The notes under the pieces are model-generated. The model saw nothing but the letters and a program-made list of their open reading frames with translations. It ran no database searches and had not been told where the DNA came from. DNA of 46,165 bases from Actinomycetota bacterium (lineage in GTDB: Bacteria > Actinomycetota > Geothermincolia > Fen-727 > Anoxymicrobiaceae), in NCBI GenBank assembly GCA_018896525.1, contig JAHIMR010000017.1, positions 1 to 46,165 on the forward strand. The letters run 5' to 3'. This document shows, one piece after another, positions 22,413 through 30,977 of the stretch. A program made the translations under genes and the position numbers. The stretch's first letter is position 1. Every line of letters begins with the position of its first letter.

Positions 22413-22430
22413 GCACCTCGATATCCCTTA
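22413..22430 (-). other. Probable lost start codon (AGG) of the amidotransferase
   Basis: On the minus strand: in-frame TAA, GGG-ATA-TCG, then AGG-TGC-ACG-ATC. Class II amidotransferases normally begin Met-Cys. Here the codon before Cys is AGG, one base from ATG, and AAGGG stands six bases upstream, ideal ribosome-binding spacing. This suggests a mutated start or a base-call error. Confidence 0.5.
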
Positions 22431-22625
22431 AACACACGGTATTCCCGGATTCCCAACTAGACGATAATACCAGATGCGGGCAGTGTTGTCTCTGTGTAAT
22501 CAACTGGTGTAACCAACGAGGGCTACTGCGGCAGGTGATCTCTCTTTGCTGGCCCGGACGGCTTCGTAAATATGGTTATTCCACGACCGAGCCCAATAAA
22601 CCCTGTCAACTTGTTGATTATGACT

Positions 22626-22631
22626 TATAAT
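22626..22631 (+). promoter_or_regulatory. Possible promoter of the 22,713-29,844 gene block
   Basis: TATAAT at 22,626-22,631 with CTGTCA 17 bp upstream (22,603-22,608). It is embedded in an imperfect dyad, GATTATGACTTATAATC. It lies 82 bases before the ATG, in the 284-bp divergent region that otherwise shows no gene. Confidence 0.4.
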
Positions 22632-22712
22632 CATGAACGACATAGTGGTCCTGCAGGGCAAGAGCCATAATGCCTTACATGGTTGGTATCTTCACTTCCA
22701 AAGGAGGTAATA

Positions 22713-23423
22713 ATGTGCCTTTTCGTCGCAGAGGACGTTCAAATCCCCGAGGATGTCCGGCTGGGGAAAAACGTGGTAATCGAGGATTCCGTTACTATTG
22801 GCTCGGGATGTGACATAGGCCACGGAGTAATCATATACAGTGGAACGGCGATCGGTGCGAACGTCTCTATTGGGGCGAATTCAATAATCGGAAGACAACC
22901 AAAATCCGGTGTAAGCAGCACCCGAAAGACCGGCAAGGAACCTCCTTTGACCATATCAGACAACGTCGTAATAGGATCAGGTGCCGTGATCTACGCGGGA
23001 ACGACAGTTGAGAAAGACGCTATGATTGGAGACCTTGCGGCTATAAGGGAGCATTGCAAGATATGTGAGGCGGCGATAATCGGAAGATCCGTTACGATGG
23101 AATGTAACTCAATAATAGGCCCGAGGTCAAAAATCCAAACCGCATGTCATATCACCGGTGATCTGGTCGTTGAAGAAGATGTCTTTTTCGGCCCCGAGGT
23201 AGTGACAATGAACGACAAGTACATGGAGACACGTGATTTCGGGCTAAAAGGGCCCCACGTCAAGAAGAAGGCCGCAATCGGCTCAAACTCCACAATACTC
23301 GCCGGCGTTACCATTGGCGAAGGAGCGATCGTAGGAGCGGGATCAGTAGTCACCAAGGATGTGCCGAAAGGTATGACCTACTGCGGAACTCCCGCAAGGC
23401 CACTTGAGAAGCGCAAACAATGA
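22713..23423 (+). CDS. Left-handed beta-helix acyltransferase, WbpD-like candidate 1
   Basis: A 236-residue hexapeptide-repeat transferase. Isoleucine-patch repeats run through the protein ([34 protein letters not shown]-type, [32 protein letters not shown]). It ends with the typical GTPARPL. Trimers of this kind use acetyl-CoA to N-acetylate amino sugars; VVTMNDKYM at ~165 resembles the active-site region of sugar N-acetyltransferases. Expected role: 3-N-acetylation in UDP-GlcNAc(3NAc)A synthesis. The ATG at 22,713 follows an excellent AAAGGAGGT. A close paralogue is at 24,658; which one does the 3-N step, or whether the other makes a different acylation, is unknown. Confidence 0.85.
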   Translation: MCLFVAEDVQIPEDVRLGKNVVIEDSVTIGSGCDIGHGVIIYSGTAIGANVSIGANSIIGRQPKSGVSSTRKTGKEPPLTISDNVVIGSGAVIYAGTTVEKDAMIGDLAAIREHCKICEAAIIGRSVTMECNSIIGPRSKIQTACHITGDLVVEEDVFFGPEVVTMNDKYMETRDFGLKGPHVKKKAAIGSNSTILAGVTIGEGAIVGAGSVVTKDVPKGMTYCGTPARPLEKRKQ

Positions 23424-23550
23424 TCATCGGAAGAGAACAGGGGGGCGGCAACGGCAGGCCTGACAGTTCTTATGGTCTGTGCATTGTCGAAGCTGATAAC
23501 GACCACGCCATTCGGTGTTCGTGGCAACCGGGGCAGGTGGATGAGAGGCA

Positions 23551-24642
23551 ATGAGGGTTCTGCACCTTCCTCATAATATCTCAGGTGGGACATGGCGCCT
23601 CGTGGAAGCAGAAAGGCGTCTTGGGATAGAAAGTGAGCTGCTGACCTTCAGAAGCGGTTTTCCGGGTACTGACCGCGGGGGAGTAAATCTCGCGCTTGAA
23701 AACCATAGAATGCCCGCGAACCTCTGGAAACGTTTCCTTGCGCTGCTGACTTACTGTTCCAAGTTCGACGTCTTTCATTTTAACTGGGGAGATAGTTTCA
23801 TTAATTCGATGAAGTTCAACATAAACCACTGGGACATGCCGCTGCTTTCGGTCCTGGGGAAGAAGATGGTGACCACATTCCAGGGCTGTGACATCAGGAG
23901 GAAATCCATTTCCCTTGAGAATTTCGACCTCTACTGTTGTACTTTCTGTGATGAAAAGGACTGTGGTGGAAGATACGACAGAAGAAAGGCCTCGGTTGCA
24001 AGAAAGGTCGGCGGGTACTCTGATAAGGTGTTCGTTTCAACCCCCGACCTCCTGCTGGTCTTGCCGCAGGCGGATGTACTCCCGCAAGTAGCCCCGGACC
24101 CCGTTTCCAATCAATCGCGCTACCAGGCTCCACGGACCGGCGAGGTTCTCCGTGTGTTTCATTCACCCACGTGGACGGCGAAGAAAGGAACCACGTTTCT
24201 AGTCAATGCTTGCAAGCGGCTTTCCGATGAGGGGAACCCGCTGGAACTGGTCTTGAGCGAGGGCAGGCCTTGGGATGAGAATGCTCGGCTTATGCGGAGC
24301 TGCCATCTTGTCGTGGACCAGTTGTGTGCCGGATGGTACGGTGGGGTTTCAGTCGAAGCCATGACCTGGGGACTCCCCGCTATCTGCTTCGTCAGCGATG
24401 AACTAAGGCTCCGGGTTACATATGGAAGCGAAGTGCCTCTTATCAATGCCGACATCAATTCGATCTACGACGTGCTTGAAGAATGCCTCAAGAGTCCAGA
24501 AATCCTGAATGAACACGGTAGGAAAGGACCCCCGTTCGCGAAGAAGTACCATAGCCCCGACAGTCTCGCGCTTGTTACCGCAAGGGCCTATGGGTTTCTG
24601 GGCGAAGAGCCCCCGGACGGGAAGACGGGATCCAGTCACTAG
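23551..24642 (+). CDS. Glycosyltransferase, GT-B type, with Cys-rich insert
   Basis: A 363-residue predicted glycosyltransferase. N-terminus MRVLHLPHNISGGTWRLVEAERRLGIESELLTF is the usual first Rossmann element. The C-terminal half includes LRVFHSPTWTAKKGTTFLVNAC, LVVDQLCAGWYGGVSVEAMTWGLPAICFV and the conserved Glu in SVEAM. An insert at ~127-140 (CCTFCDEKDCGGRYDRR) has five cysteines and may bind a metal. It lies between the two acyltransferase paralogues, so it probably belongs to the same transcription unit. Start ATG 23,551 with GAGAGG upstream. Donor and acceptor cannot be told from sequence. Confidence 0.8.
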   Translation: MRVLHLPHNISGGTWRLVEAERRLGIESELLTFRSGFPGTDRGGVNLALENHRMPANLWKRFLALLTYCSKFDVFHFNWGDSFINSMKFNINHWDMPLLSVLGKKMVTTFQGCDIRRKSISLENFDLYCCTFCDEKDCGGRYDRRKASVARKVGGYSDKVFVSTPDLLLVLPQADVLPQVAPDPVSNQSRYQAPRTGEVLRVFHSPTWTAKKGTTFLVNACKRLSDEGNPLELVLSEGRPWDENARLMRSCHLVVDQLCAGWYGGVSVEAMTWGLPAICFVSDELRLRVTYGSEVPLINADINSIYDVLEECLKSPEILNEHGRKGPPFAKKYHSPDSLALVTARAYGFLGEEPPDGKTGSSH

Positions 24643-24657
24643 GGAAGAGGTGTTATT

Positions 24658-25365
24658 GTGTGTGAATTCATTTCTGAAACGGCTGCTGTAGCGGACGATT
24701 GCGTATTGGGGTGGAATGTCATAGTCGAGGATGAAGCGCGACTCGGCAGTGGTTGCCGTATCGGTCACGGGGTCGTTATCCACACGGGGACAGTTATTGG
24801 CGATAATGTTACCATTGAGGCGAATGCCGTGATCGGCAGGCAGCCGAGATCCGGGGCCAGTAGCAGGCGTAAGGCTGCGTCACAGCCACCCCTCGAGATA
24901 GGAGGCAACGTGATAATCGGCGCCTGCACGGTTCTCTACGCGGGTACCAGGATAGGGAATGAAGCGGTGATCGGTGACCTGGCCAGCGTCAGGGAGGAGT
25001 GCGTTATCGGGGAGTCTGTGATAGTGGGACGTTGCGTAACTGTCGAATGCAACACGGTGATAGGGGCAGGGACCCGTATCCAGACCGGCGCTTACATAAC
25101 AGGGGATGTCACGATCGAGGAAGACGTGTTCATCGGGCCGGAGGCCTGCACCGCCAACGACCGGAAGATACTTGCCAAGGAAAAGACGTATAAGGGTCCA
25201 ACTATCAAGAAAGGCGCGGCGATCGGCACCAACGCCACCCTGCTCCCGGGGGTGACTATCGGCGAGGGGGCCCTCGTCGGGGCGGGTTCAGTGGTAACCC
25301 GGGACGTCCCTCCACAGGAGACCTACGTGGGAGTGCCCGCGAGACCGATACAGAGATCGAAGTAG
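24658..25365 (+). CDS. Left-handed beta-helix acyltransferase, WbpD-like candidate 2
   Basis: A 235-residue paralogue of the protein at 22,713, collinear along its length: MCEFISETAAVADDCVLG, IGHGVVIHTGTVIGDNVTIEANAVIGRQPRSGASSRRKA, ...TANDRKILAKEKTYKGP..., [44 protein letters not shown] start at 24,658 with GAGGTG upstream; 15 bp after the glycosyltransferase stop. Its G+C is visibly higher than that of copy 1, so the two copies probably did not arise by a recent local duplication. It is followed 27 bp later by a Gfo/Idh oxidoreductase, making this the more likely WbpB-WbpD functional pair. Confidence 0.85.
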   Translation: MCEFISETAAVADDCVLGWNVIVEDEARLGSGCRIGHGVVIHTGTVIGDNVTIEANAVIGRQPRSGASSRRKAASQPPLEIGGNVIIGACTVLYAGTRIGNEAVIGDLASVREECVIGESVIVGRCVTVECNTVIGAGTRIQTGAYITGDVTIEEDVFIGPEACTANDRKILAKEKTYKGPTIKKGAAIGTNATLLPGVTIGEGALVGAGSVVTRDVPPQETYVGVPARPIQRSK

Positions 25366-25392
25366 AGGGAGTTCAAGAGGTGGAAGTAAGAA

Positions 25393-26376
25393 ATGGCAAC
25401 AAATAGTAACGCTCCGGTCAGGGTCGGGATACTGGGGACCGGCAACATGGGCGGCAATCACGTAAGGATACTACAGTCCCTCCCCGGCGCCGAGTTGGTA
25501 GGCGTCGTTGACAGTGACCCCGAGAGGGCCAGGCGGTGCGCCAAGAAGCACGAAACAAGGTTCTACCCCGAGTTCGGTGAGCTGATGGCAAACGCGGACG
25601 CCGTTGTAATCGCCGTTCCAACCGACCTGCACTACTCTTTCTCTATGGAGGCGCTGGAGAACGGCCTGGACGTGCTGGTGGAAAAGCCCATAGCCGACAC
25701 ACTGGAGCATGCGAACAAGCTGTGCGAAACAGCCCGCAGGCTAGGCCGGGTCCTTCAAGTGGGTCATGTCGAGAGGTTCAACCCGGTATGCCTCGAGCTG
25801 CCCCGCCTGGTGAAGAGCCCGCTTCTTATCTCATGCGAAAGGTTGAGCTCCTACACGCCTTCCTGGATCGGAACTACCGGCGTCATCATCGACCTGATGA
25901 TACACGACCTGGATATCGTGCTGAGCCTCCTCGGAGAGGAGGTCACCGAGGTCAACGCCGTCTCGGCGACCGTTATGTCCAGCACCGAGGACCTTGCCCT
26001 GGCGCAGGTAGTATTCGAGAGCGGCGTGATAGCGAACTTCACCTCCAGCAGGGTAAGCCAGGCTAAGATCAGGAGGCTTTCAATAACACAGGAAGGCGAG
26101 TTCCTGTCCGTTGACATGCTTCGACAGAATATATCCATCCACCACCATGTGGTGAGCAACTACTTCCACGACAAGAGGACGGGCTACAGGCAGGAAGCTG
26201 TCACCGATATGCCGTACCTGAGCCGTTACGGGGAGCCGCTTCGACTGGAACTCGAGAGCTTTGTCGATTCCGTTGTGGAGCGCACTCCGCCAGTGGTCAG
26301 CGGAGAGGATGGAACGAGAGCCCTGGGCCTTGCACTGAGAATTTTGCGGGAGTGCGGATTGAGAGCGGATGAGTGA
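25393..26376 (+). CDS. Gfo/Idh/MocA oxidoreductase, second WbpB-like candidate
   Basis: A 327-residue NAD-dependent oxidoreductase. Rossmann motif VRVGILGTGNMGGNHVRIL, DVLVEKPIADTLEHA with the catalytic Lys, QVGHVERFNPV and DLMIHDLDIVLSLL with the conserved His. It is the typical size of UDP-GlcNAcA 3-dehydrogenases and lies directly after the acyltransferase gene. The pair at 18,272 (oxidoreductase) and 19,358 (aminotransferase) offers an alternative partner. ATG 25,393 with GGAAG upstream. The following 217 bp before the flippase gene holds small hairpins and no coding signal. Confidence 0.85.
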   Translation: MATNSNAPVRVGILGTGNMGGNHVRILQSLPGAELVGVVDSDPERARRCAKKHETRFYPEFGELMANADAVVIAVPTDLHYSFSMEALENGLDVLVEKPIADTLEHANKLCETARRLGRVLQVGHVERFNPVCLELPRLVKSPLLISCERLSSYTPSWIGTTGVIIDLMIHDLDIVLSLLGEEVTEVNAVSATVMSSTEDLALAQVVFESGVIANFTSSRVSQAKIRRLSITQEGEFLSVDMLRQNISIHHHVVSNYFHDKRTGYRQEAVTDMPYLSRYGEPLRLELESFVDSVVERTPPVVSGEDGTRALGLALRILRECGLRADE

Positions 26377-26593
26377 GAAAGCGAACCGGTGCCTTCCGCG
26401 GAAGAGAACCGCGGCTCTCCGTGAAAACGCTTCCCCCGGTGATCACGATCGTTTCTAACCGCGGACTGTCGCTTCAAAGGAATCCGGGCGGTTATTCACG
26501 AACCCGATAACAGGTTTCTGACACTCCACGGCCAGCGGTTGTGAATCGGGTTGCCGTGCCGCCCGGACGCGTTCCGTTAAGGAGCATTGAAAA

Positions 26594-28153
26594 ATGACCA
26601 GGGAGATTGGGGAAGAAGCGGAATCGGAACAAGGAGTCTTCTACCAGTCGCTCCAGACGGTTGCGAAGGGCAGCATGGTGGTGTTCATCGGCTTCGGCGT
26701 GGGTCGCCTGCTCACCTTTGCCAGGCGGCTGGTGATCATACACTCGATTTCCCAGGCCGACTACGGTCTTTTTACCCTGGGATTGTCGATCGTCATGTTC
26801 GCGACCGCTCTATGCGGTCTGGGGCTGGCCGAGGGGACCCAGCGATTCGTCGCCCTGTACAGGGGGAAGGGCGATCTCGAGAGTGTCAAGGGGACATTCT
26901 ACTCCGCTTTCGGCATTTCCATGGTTTCCACCCTGTTGTTCATGGTGGTACTGATGTTTGCCTCCGGCCCGATCTCATCCCTGCTCGACAAGCCGGGGCT
27001 CTCCTCGATCCTGTTTGTTCAGTCCTTGATAATGCCTGTCTCAATGGCCATATTCATTATTATTGCCTTCTACCAGGGCTACGAAAACGCTTTTCCCAAG
27101 ACGGCCTTTGGCGAGATCGGCCTGGGAGTACTAACCCTGGCAACCGTCGTCATCGCGGCCGCCCTTCACTGGGGCTTTCACGGAATCGTGGCGGCGTTCG
27201 TCCTCGGGCACCTGCTTGCCCTGCTGCCACTACTAGCGTATTTATCCCGGAGTTTCCCGGGGTCGCTCAAGAGCGTCAAGCCGAAGTACGAGATCAAGGA
27301 ACTTATATCGTTCTCCCTGCCGATCATGTTTGCCGTTTTCGCGGGGGAGATAATGTACCACACCGATACCGTGATGCTCGGCTACTATGAGAGTTCAAAG
27401 CAGGTCGGCATCTACAACGGGGCTGTCCCCCTGTACTTGATGCTGGCCATCTTCCTGGTGGCGGTCGGGTTCATGTTCGGGCCGGTCGCCGCGCGGATGA
27501 TCGGCGAGAAGAAAGACAAGGCGCTGTTGGACCTCTACAAGAGCGTCACCAAGTGGTCGTTTCTGTTCACCCTTCCCGCCTGTCTCTTGTTCCTTCTCTA
27601 TCCCACAGAGGTCCTGAGACTGTTCTTCGGTGAGCGCTACACGGCCGCCGCGACCGCTCTGCAACTGTTGGCGGTCGGGGAGGTGGTCCATACCTTGCTC
27701 GGACCCAACGACAGGATCCTTGTGGCCTATGGGAAAACCAGGCTACTCCTGGTAGACATAGTGGCCACCGCGGCCCTGAATGTCGCGCTCAACATGACAC
27801 TTATACCACGCTGGGGGATAAACGGCGCCGCCCTTGCGACGGTGATCTCCCTGGTCCTGGCCAACATCCTTTTCTCGTCCCAGGTCTTCCGCTCCCACCG
27901 CCTCCATCCTTTCAGCTGGAATTACGCCAAGTCAGTGATTGCCTCAACCGCGGGCATACTTGTTCTCTATTACCCGTTAAAGCTTGGGTTGAAGGTGACC
28001 TGCTGGGTACTACCGCTGTACTACGCCGTGTTCCTCGGGGTATCGTTGGCGGCGGTCATCCTGACCGGGAGTGTCGATGACACCGACCGCGCTCTCTATC
28101 GAGCGATAAAGCGCCGTTTCTCCGGCATTCTTTCCGGGGCGGGCAGGCCTTGA
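26594..28153 (+). CDS. Oligosaccharide-lipid flippase (Wzx/MATE-like)
   Basis: A 519-residue integral membrane protein with about 14 hydrophobic helices. It resembles the polysaccharide biosynthesis/MurJ-like flippase superfamily: GFGVGRLLTFARRLVIIHSISQADYGLFTLGLSI, ISFSLPIMFAVFAGEIMYHTDTVMLGYY (typical second-half start), LRLFFGERYTAAATALQLLAVG and NMTLIPRWGINGAALAT. It would move undecaprenyl-linked glycan units from the inner to the outer face of the membrane. ATG 26,594 follows AAGGAG. It is translationally close to the GT-C gene downstream. Confidence 0.88.
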   Translation: MTREIGEEAESEQGVFYQSLQTVAKGSMVVFIGFGVGRLLTFARRLVIIHSISQADYGLFTLGLSIVMFATALCGLGLAEGTQRFVALYRGKGDLESVKGTFYSAFGISMVSTLLFMVVLMFASGPISSLLDKPGLSSILFVQSLIMPVSMAIFIIIAFYQGYENAFPKTAFGEIGLGVLTLATVVIAAALHWGFHGIVAAFVLGHLLALLPLLAYLSRSFPGSLKSVKPKYEIKELISFSLPIMFAVFAGEIMYHTDTVMLGYYESSKQVGIYNGAVPLYLMLAIFLVAVGFMFGPVAARMIGEKKDKALLDLYKSVTKWSFLFTLPACLLFLLYPTEVLRLFFGERYTAAATALQLLAVGEVVHTLLGPNDRILVAYGKTRLLLVDIVATAALNVALNMTLIPRWGINGAALATVISLVLANILFSSQVFRSHRLHPFSWNYAKSVIASTAGILVLYYPLKLGLKVTCWVLPLYYAVFLGVSLAAVILTGSVDDTDRALYRAIKRRFSGILSGAGRP

Positions 28154-28203
28154 GCGAGTTGAAAGCCAATGATCAGAAGGCACCCGGTGCGGGAGGGGGG
28201 GTA

Positions 28204-29844
28204 ATGCGCGCCAATATCAATAGGCGGGAGATCGTTTTTCTTGTCGTCCTGGTTATTACTCTCCTGTTTACCTACAACAAGCTCAACATCTCAAAGAACC
28301 GCTGGACACTTCACCCGGATGACCACAACGTCTACTACTTCTCGGAAGTCCTGCTCAACACCGGCCACCTGTCCTATGAAAGCCCCTTCAACGCCGAGTA
28401 CGAGACCCTCGCCTTCCAACCCCGGATGGACGACGCCGGAGAAGAGGGCTCCGATAGATACCGGACGAAGGCCGACTACTCCCCGGGGATATACTTCCTG
28501 ACCTGCCTGGGCCACTTCGCCGGCGTAAGCGGCCCTTTCGTGATAGTTAGTCTCATCGGGCTGGCGGGCATACTTTTTTTCTACTTGTTCGCAAGGGAGA
28601 TCTTCACCAGGAGCATCGCCATGTACTCCACCGTGTTCCTTGCGCTTTCCTCGGCCTACGCCTACTGGAGCAATATGCTCTTCACCAATATACCCGCGCT
28701 GTCGTTCTTCATGGGCGGGCTCTATTACCTTGCCAGGTCTATCAAGGACGGTTCAAAGAGAAGGTGCTACCTGCTATCGGCGGCCTTTTTCGTTATCTCG
28801 GTGTGGATAAGGTACGAGTATATCCTGTTCCTTGCAATCGTCGCAGTGGCAGTGCTCATCGGGTACCGGCACGACCTGAAGGGAACGTACGTCCTTCAAT
28901 CGGTCGCCCTGATGGCACTGATGGGGGCTTCCGTCGCCCTGATAAACTACTTCACCATGGGGTCCCCGGTGGGAATGGGCGCCGCGGCCGTCGCCGGCAG
29001 AACCGCAATGGATACTACGGTCAAGTACGCCGTGAGTTCCTTCAGCCTGAAAGCGGTCCTCACCAATGCCAGAATGTACATATACGGTATCGCCCCCGCA
29101 CTGACCGTGCTCGGATTGCTGGGAATTGTGTTATGCCTCCGCCGGGAGAGAAACGGGTTCACCTGCATGCTCGTGGCAATAGCGCTATTTGCCCTCTGCT
29201 ACTACGGGAAAAACAGTGGTTTCTGGGGCTACGGCGAGAACTGGCTCGCCTCGAGCTACACGCGCTACTTCCTGCCTGTCATAATGTGCCTGTCTCTGTT
29301 CGGGGGGGTGTTCACGGAAAGACTCGTCCGGTCCATACCGTACAGGAAGATCGCTATCATTACCGGAGCGGTAATACTGATAGCGGTAACAGTAACCTCC
29401 CTGGGCGTCCTTTTCGATAACGAGTTCGGCCTCTCGTTCACCGACAAGTACGACGGCAACAGGAAATCGGTGGAGGAGTACGTATCCACGTTACCGGAGT
29501 CCTCTGTTGTCACCGACCTGACTTCTGACAACTACTACCGTTTCATAATCGTCTCCAGGACCGTCTTCAACCCGTCCTACTTCAGCGAGGACGAACTGGA
29601 GGAAAAGATGATAGAGGTGTTTGAAGGGCTCTATGCGAAAGGCGTCCCACTGTACATAATCGACAACATCGACAGGACCCTGCTGGACATCGAGGTCTTC
29701 AAGAAGAAACACAGCCATATTCAACTCACGAAAGTGGAGCATCCGATACTGTTTCAGTACGGTACCAGGACCCCCGACATATACAGGGTTGAGATCGCCC
29801 CGGACCCGGGGCGCCTATCAACCGGTCACCAGGACGCCCCCTGA
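28204..29844 (+). CDS. GT-C membrane glycosyltransferase, paralogue 1
   Basis: A ~546-residue multi-spanning protein. The first outside loop carries WTLHPDDHNVYYF, the acidic motif typical of GT-C enzymes (PMT/ArnT superfamily) that use polyprenyl-phosphate sugars outside the membrane. About ten further helices follow, then a soluble C-terminal domain from ~430 (SVEEYVSTLPESSVVTDLTSD...). The start ATG 28,204 has GGAGGGGGG just upstream; a TTG at 28,150 overlapping the flippase stop is the alternative. A clear relative at 35,997 has the same WS/TxHPDDHxxY loop and WxRYEY helix. Likely role: adding or polymerising sugars on the flipped glycan. Confidence 0.75.
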   Translation: MRANINRREIVFLVVLVITLLFTYNKLNISKNRWTLHPDDHNVYYFSEVLLNTGHLSYESPFNAEYETLAFQPRMDDAGEEGSDRYRTKADYSPGIYFLTCLGHFAGVSGPFVIVSLIGLAGILFFYLFAREIFTRSIAMYSTVFLALSSAYAYWSNMLFTNIPALSFFMGGLYYLARSIKDGSKRRCYLLSAAFFVISVWIRYEYILFLAIVAVAVLIGYRHDLKGTYVLQSVALMALMGASVALINYFTMGSPVGMGAAAVAGRTAMDTTVKYAVSSFSLKAVLTNARMYIYGIAPALTVLGLLGIVLCLRRERNGFTCMLVAIALFALCYYGKNSGFWGYGENWLASSYTRYFLPVIMCLSLFGGVFTERLVRSIPYRKIAIITGAVILIAVTVTSLGVLFDNEFGLSFTDKYDGNRKSVEEYVSTLPESSVVTDLTSDNYYRFIIVSRTVFNPSYFSEDELEEKMIEVFEGLYAKGVPLYIIDNIDRTLLDIEVFKKKHSHIQLTKVEHPILFQYGTRTPDIYRVEIAPDPGRLSTGHQDAP

Positions 29845-29886
29845 AATTGACACGGCCATAGCTTTTTCAGACGCTGTAATCAGGCC

Positions 29887-30963
29887 TTACTTGTCTTCCA
29901 AAGAGGATATGATGTCAACGATCTTCCCACACGCGTCTCCGTCACCGAAAATGGGCAACCGCGGTCCCCGGGGAGCGAAATTCTCAAGCGCGTTTGCTAT
30001 TCTATCGGCGTCGGCGCCGGTCACCTGGCTCCACCCGGCTTCCGCGACTTCAGGCCACGGGGTGACTTCCTCGATGCTCACTGATGGCACTTCACAGAAG
30101 TACGCCTCTCTTGTTACTCCTCCCGAGTCGGTAACGATTATTCGTGCGTTTCTCATTAGCGTAACCATATCGAGGTAATCTACTGGTTTCACCAGGGAAA
30201 TGTTCGAATCCCTTTTCAGCTCAGCCATCATCTCGAAGCGCTCGAGGTTTACCAATGTTCGGGGATGAACCGGAAAAAGGACCCTCTCCCCCGAGGCCCG
30301 AACCCCGTTCATTACTTCCTGTAGAGCGGTCTTGTTGTCTGAATTGTGTGGTCTGTGGAGGGTCATCAGGATATATTTACCATGTGAAACCCCGTACTGA
30401 TCAAGTATACCGCTCCTCTCTTCGATCTTTGATCTTGTCTTGAGGAATATGTCATACATGACATCCCCCGTCAGGTGAACCCCCTCCGTTATGCCCTCAT
30501 TTCTGAGGTTTTCCACGGTATGCCCGGTGGGCGCGAAGCGCAGAAAAGAGAGCCTGTCCGCTATCACGCGGTTTATCTCTTCAGGAATCCGCAAGTCGTG
30601 CTGCCTGGGCCCCGATTCGACATGCGCCAATGGGATCCCGAGCTTTGAAGCGCTCAAAGCCCCCGCCAGAGTGGAGTTCGTGTCACCGTAGAGGACAACC
30701 AGGTCGGGCTTTTCCTTCAACATGGCGTCTTCCAGGATAACCATCATAGAGGCTGTCTGCCTGGCGTGAGTGCCGGAACCGACATCGAGATTGTACTCAG
30801 GCTCCCGCAACCCCAGGGCGTCAAACTGCGCCCTTGCGAGTTCGTAGTCGTAATGCTGGCCAGTATTGACCAGGATCTCGTCATGTTTCTTTCCCAGCAC
30901 CGGTGACAGGGCCGCGGCCTTGACGAACTGAGGCCTTGTGCCGACTACACTGAGCAACTTCAC
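29887..30963 (-). CDS. UDP-N-acetylglucosamine 2-epimerase, WbpI/WecB family
   Basis: A 358-residue non-hydrolysing UDP-sugar 2-epimerase. Evidence: LLSVVGTRPQFVKAAALSPVL, NTGQHYDYELA, LVVLYGDTNSTLAGALSASKLGIPLAHVES, IPEEINRVIADRLS, LMTLHRPHNSDN and VTDSGGVTREAYFCEVPSVSIEEVTPWPE. The GTRPQF wording (not GTRPE) and FP.HPRT are closer to WbpI, which converts UDP-GlcNAc(3NAc)A to the manno epimer. One oddity is HVESGPRQHDLR where the family usually has H(I/V)EAGLRS. GTG at 30,963 with AAGGAG seven bases upstream; it follows the GT4 gene by 14 bp. Confidence 0.88.
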   Translation of the reverse strand: MKLLSVVGTRPQFVKAAALSPVLGKKHDEILVNTGQHYDYELARAQFDALGLREPEYNLDVGSGTHARQTASMMVILEDAMLKEKPDLVVLYGDTNSTLAGALSASKLGIPLAHVESGPRQHDLRIPEEINRVIADRLSFLRFAPTGHTVENLRNEGITEGVHLTGDVMYDIFLKTRSKIEERSGILDQYGVSHGKYILMTLHRPHNSDNKTALQEVMNGVRASGERVLFPVHPRTLVNLERFEMMAELKRDSNISLVKPVDYLDMVTLMRNARIIVTDSGGVTREAYFCEVPSVSIEEVTPWPEVAEAGWSQVTGADADRIANALENFAPRGPRLPIFGDGDACGKIVDIISSLEDK

Positions 30964-30977
30964 CGCTGAGCTCCTTG

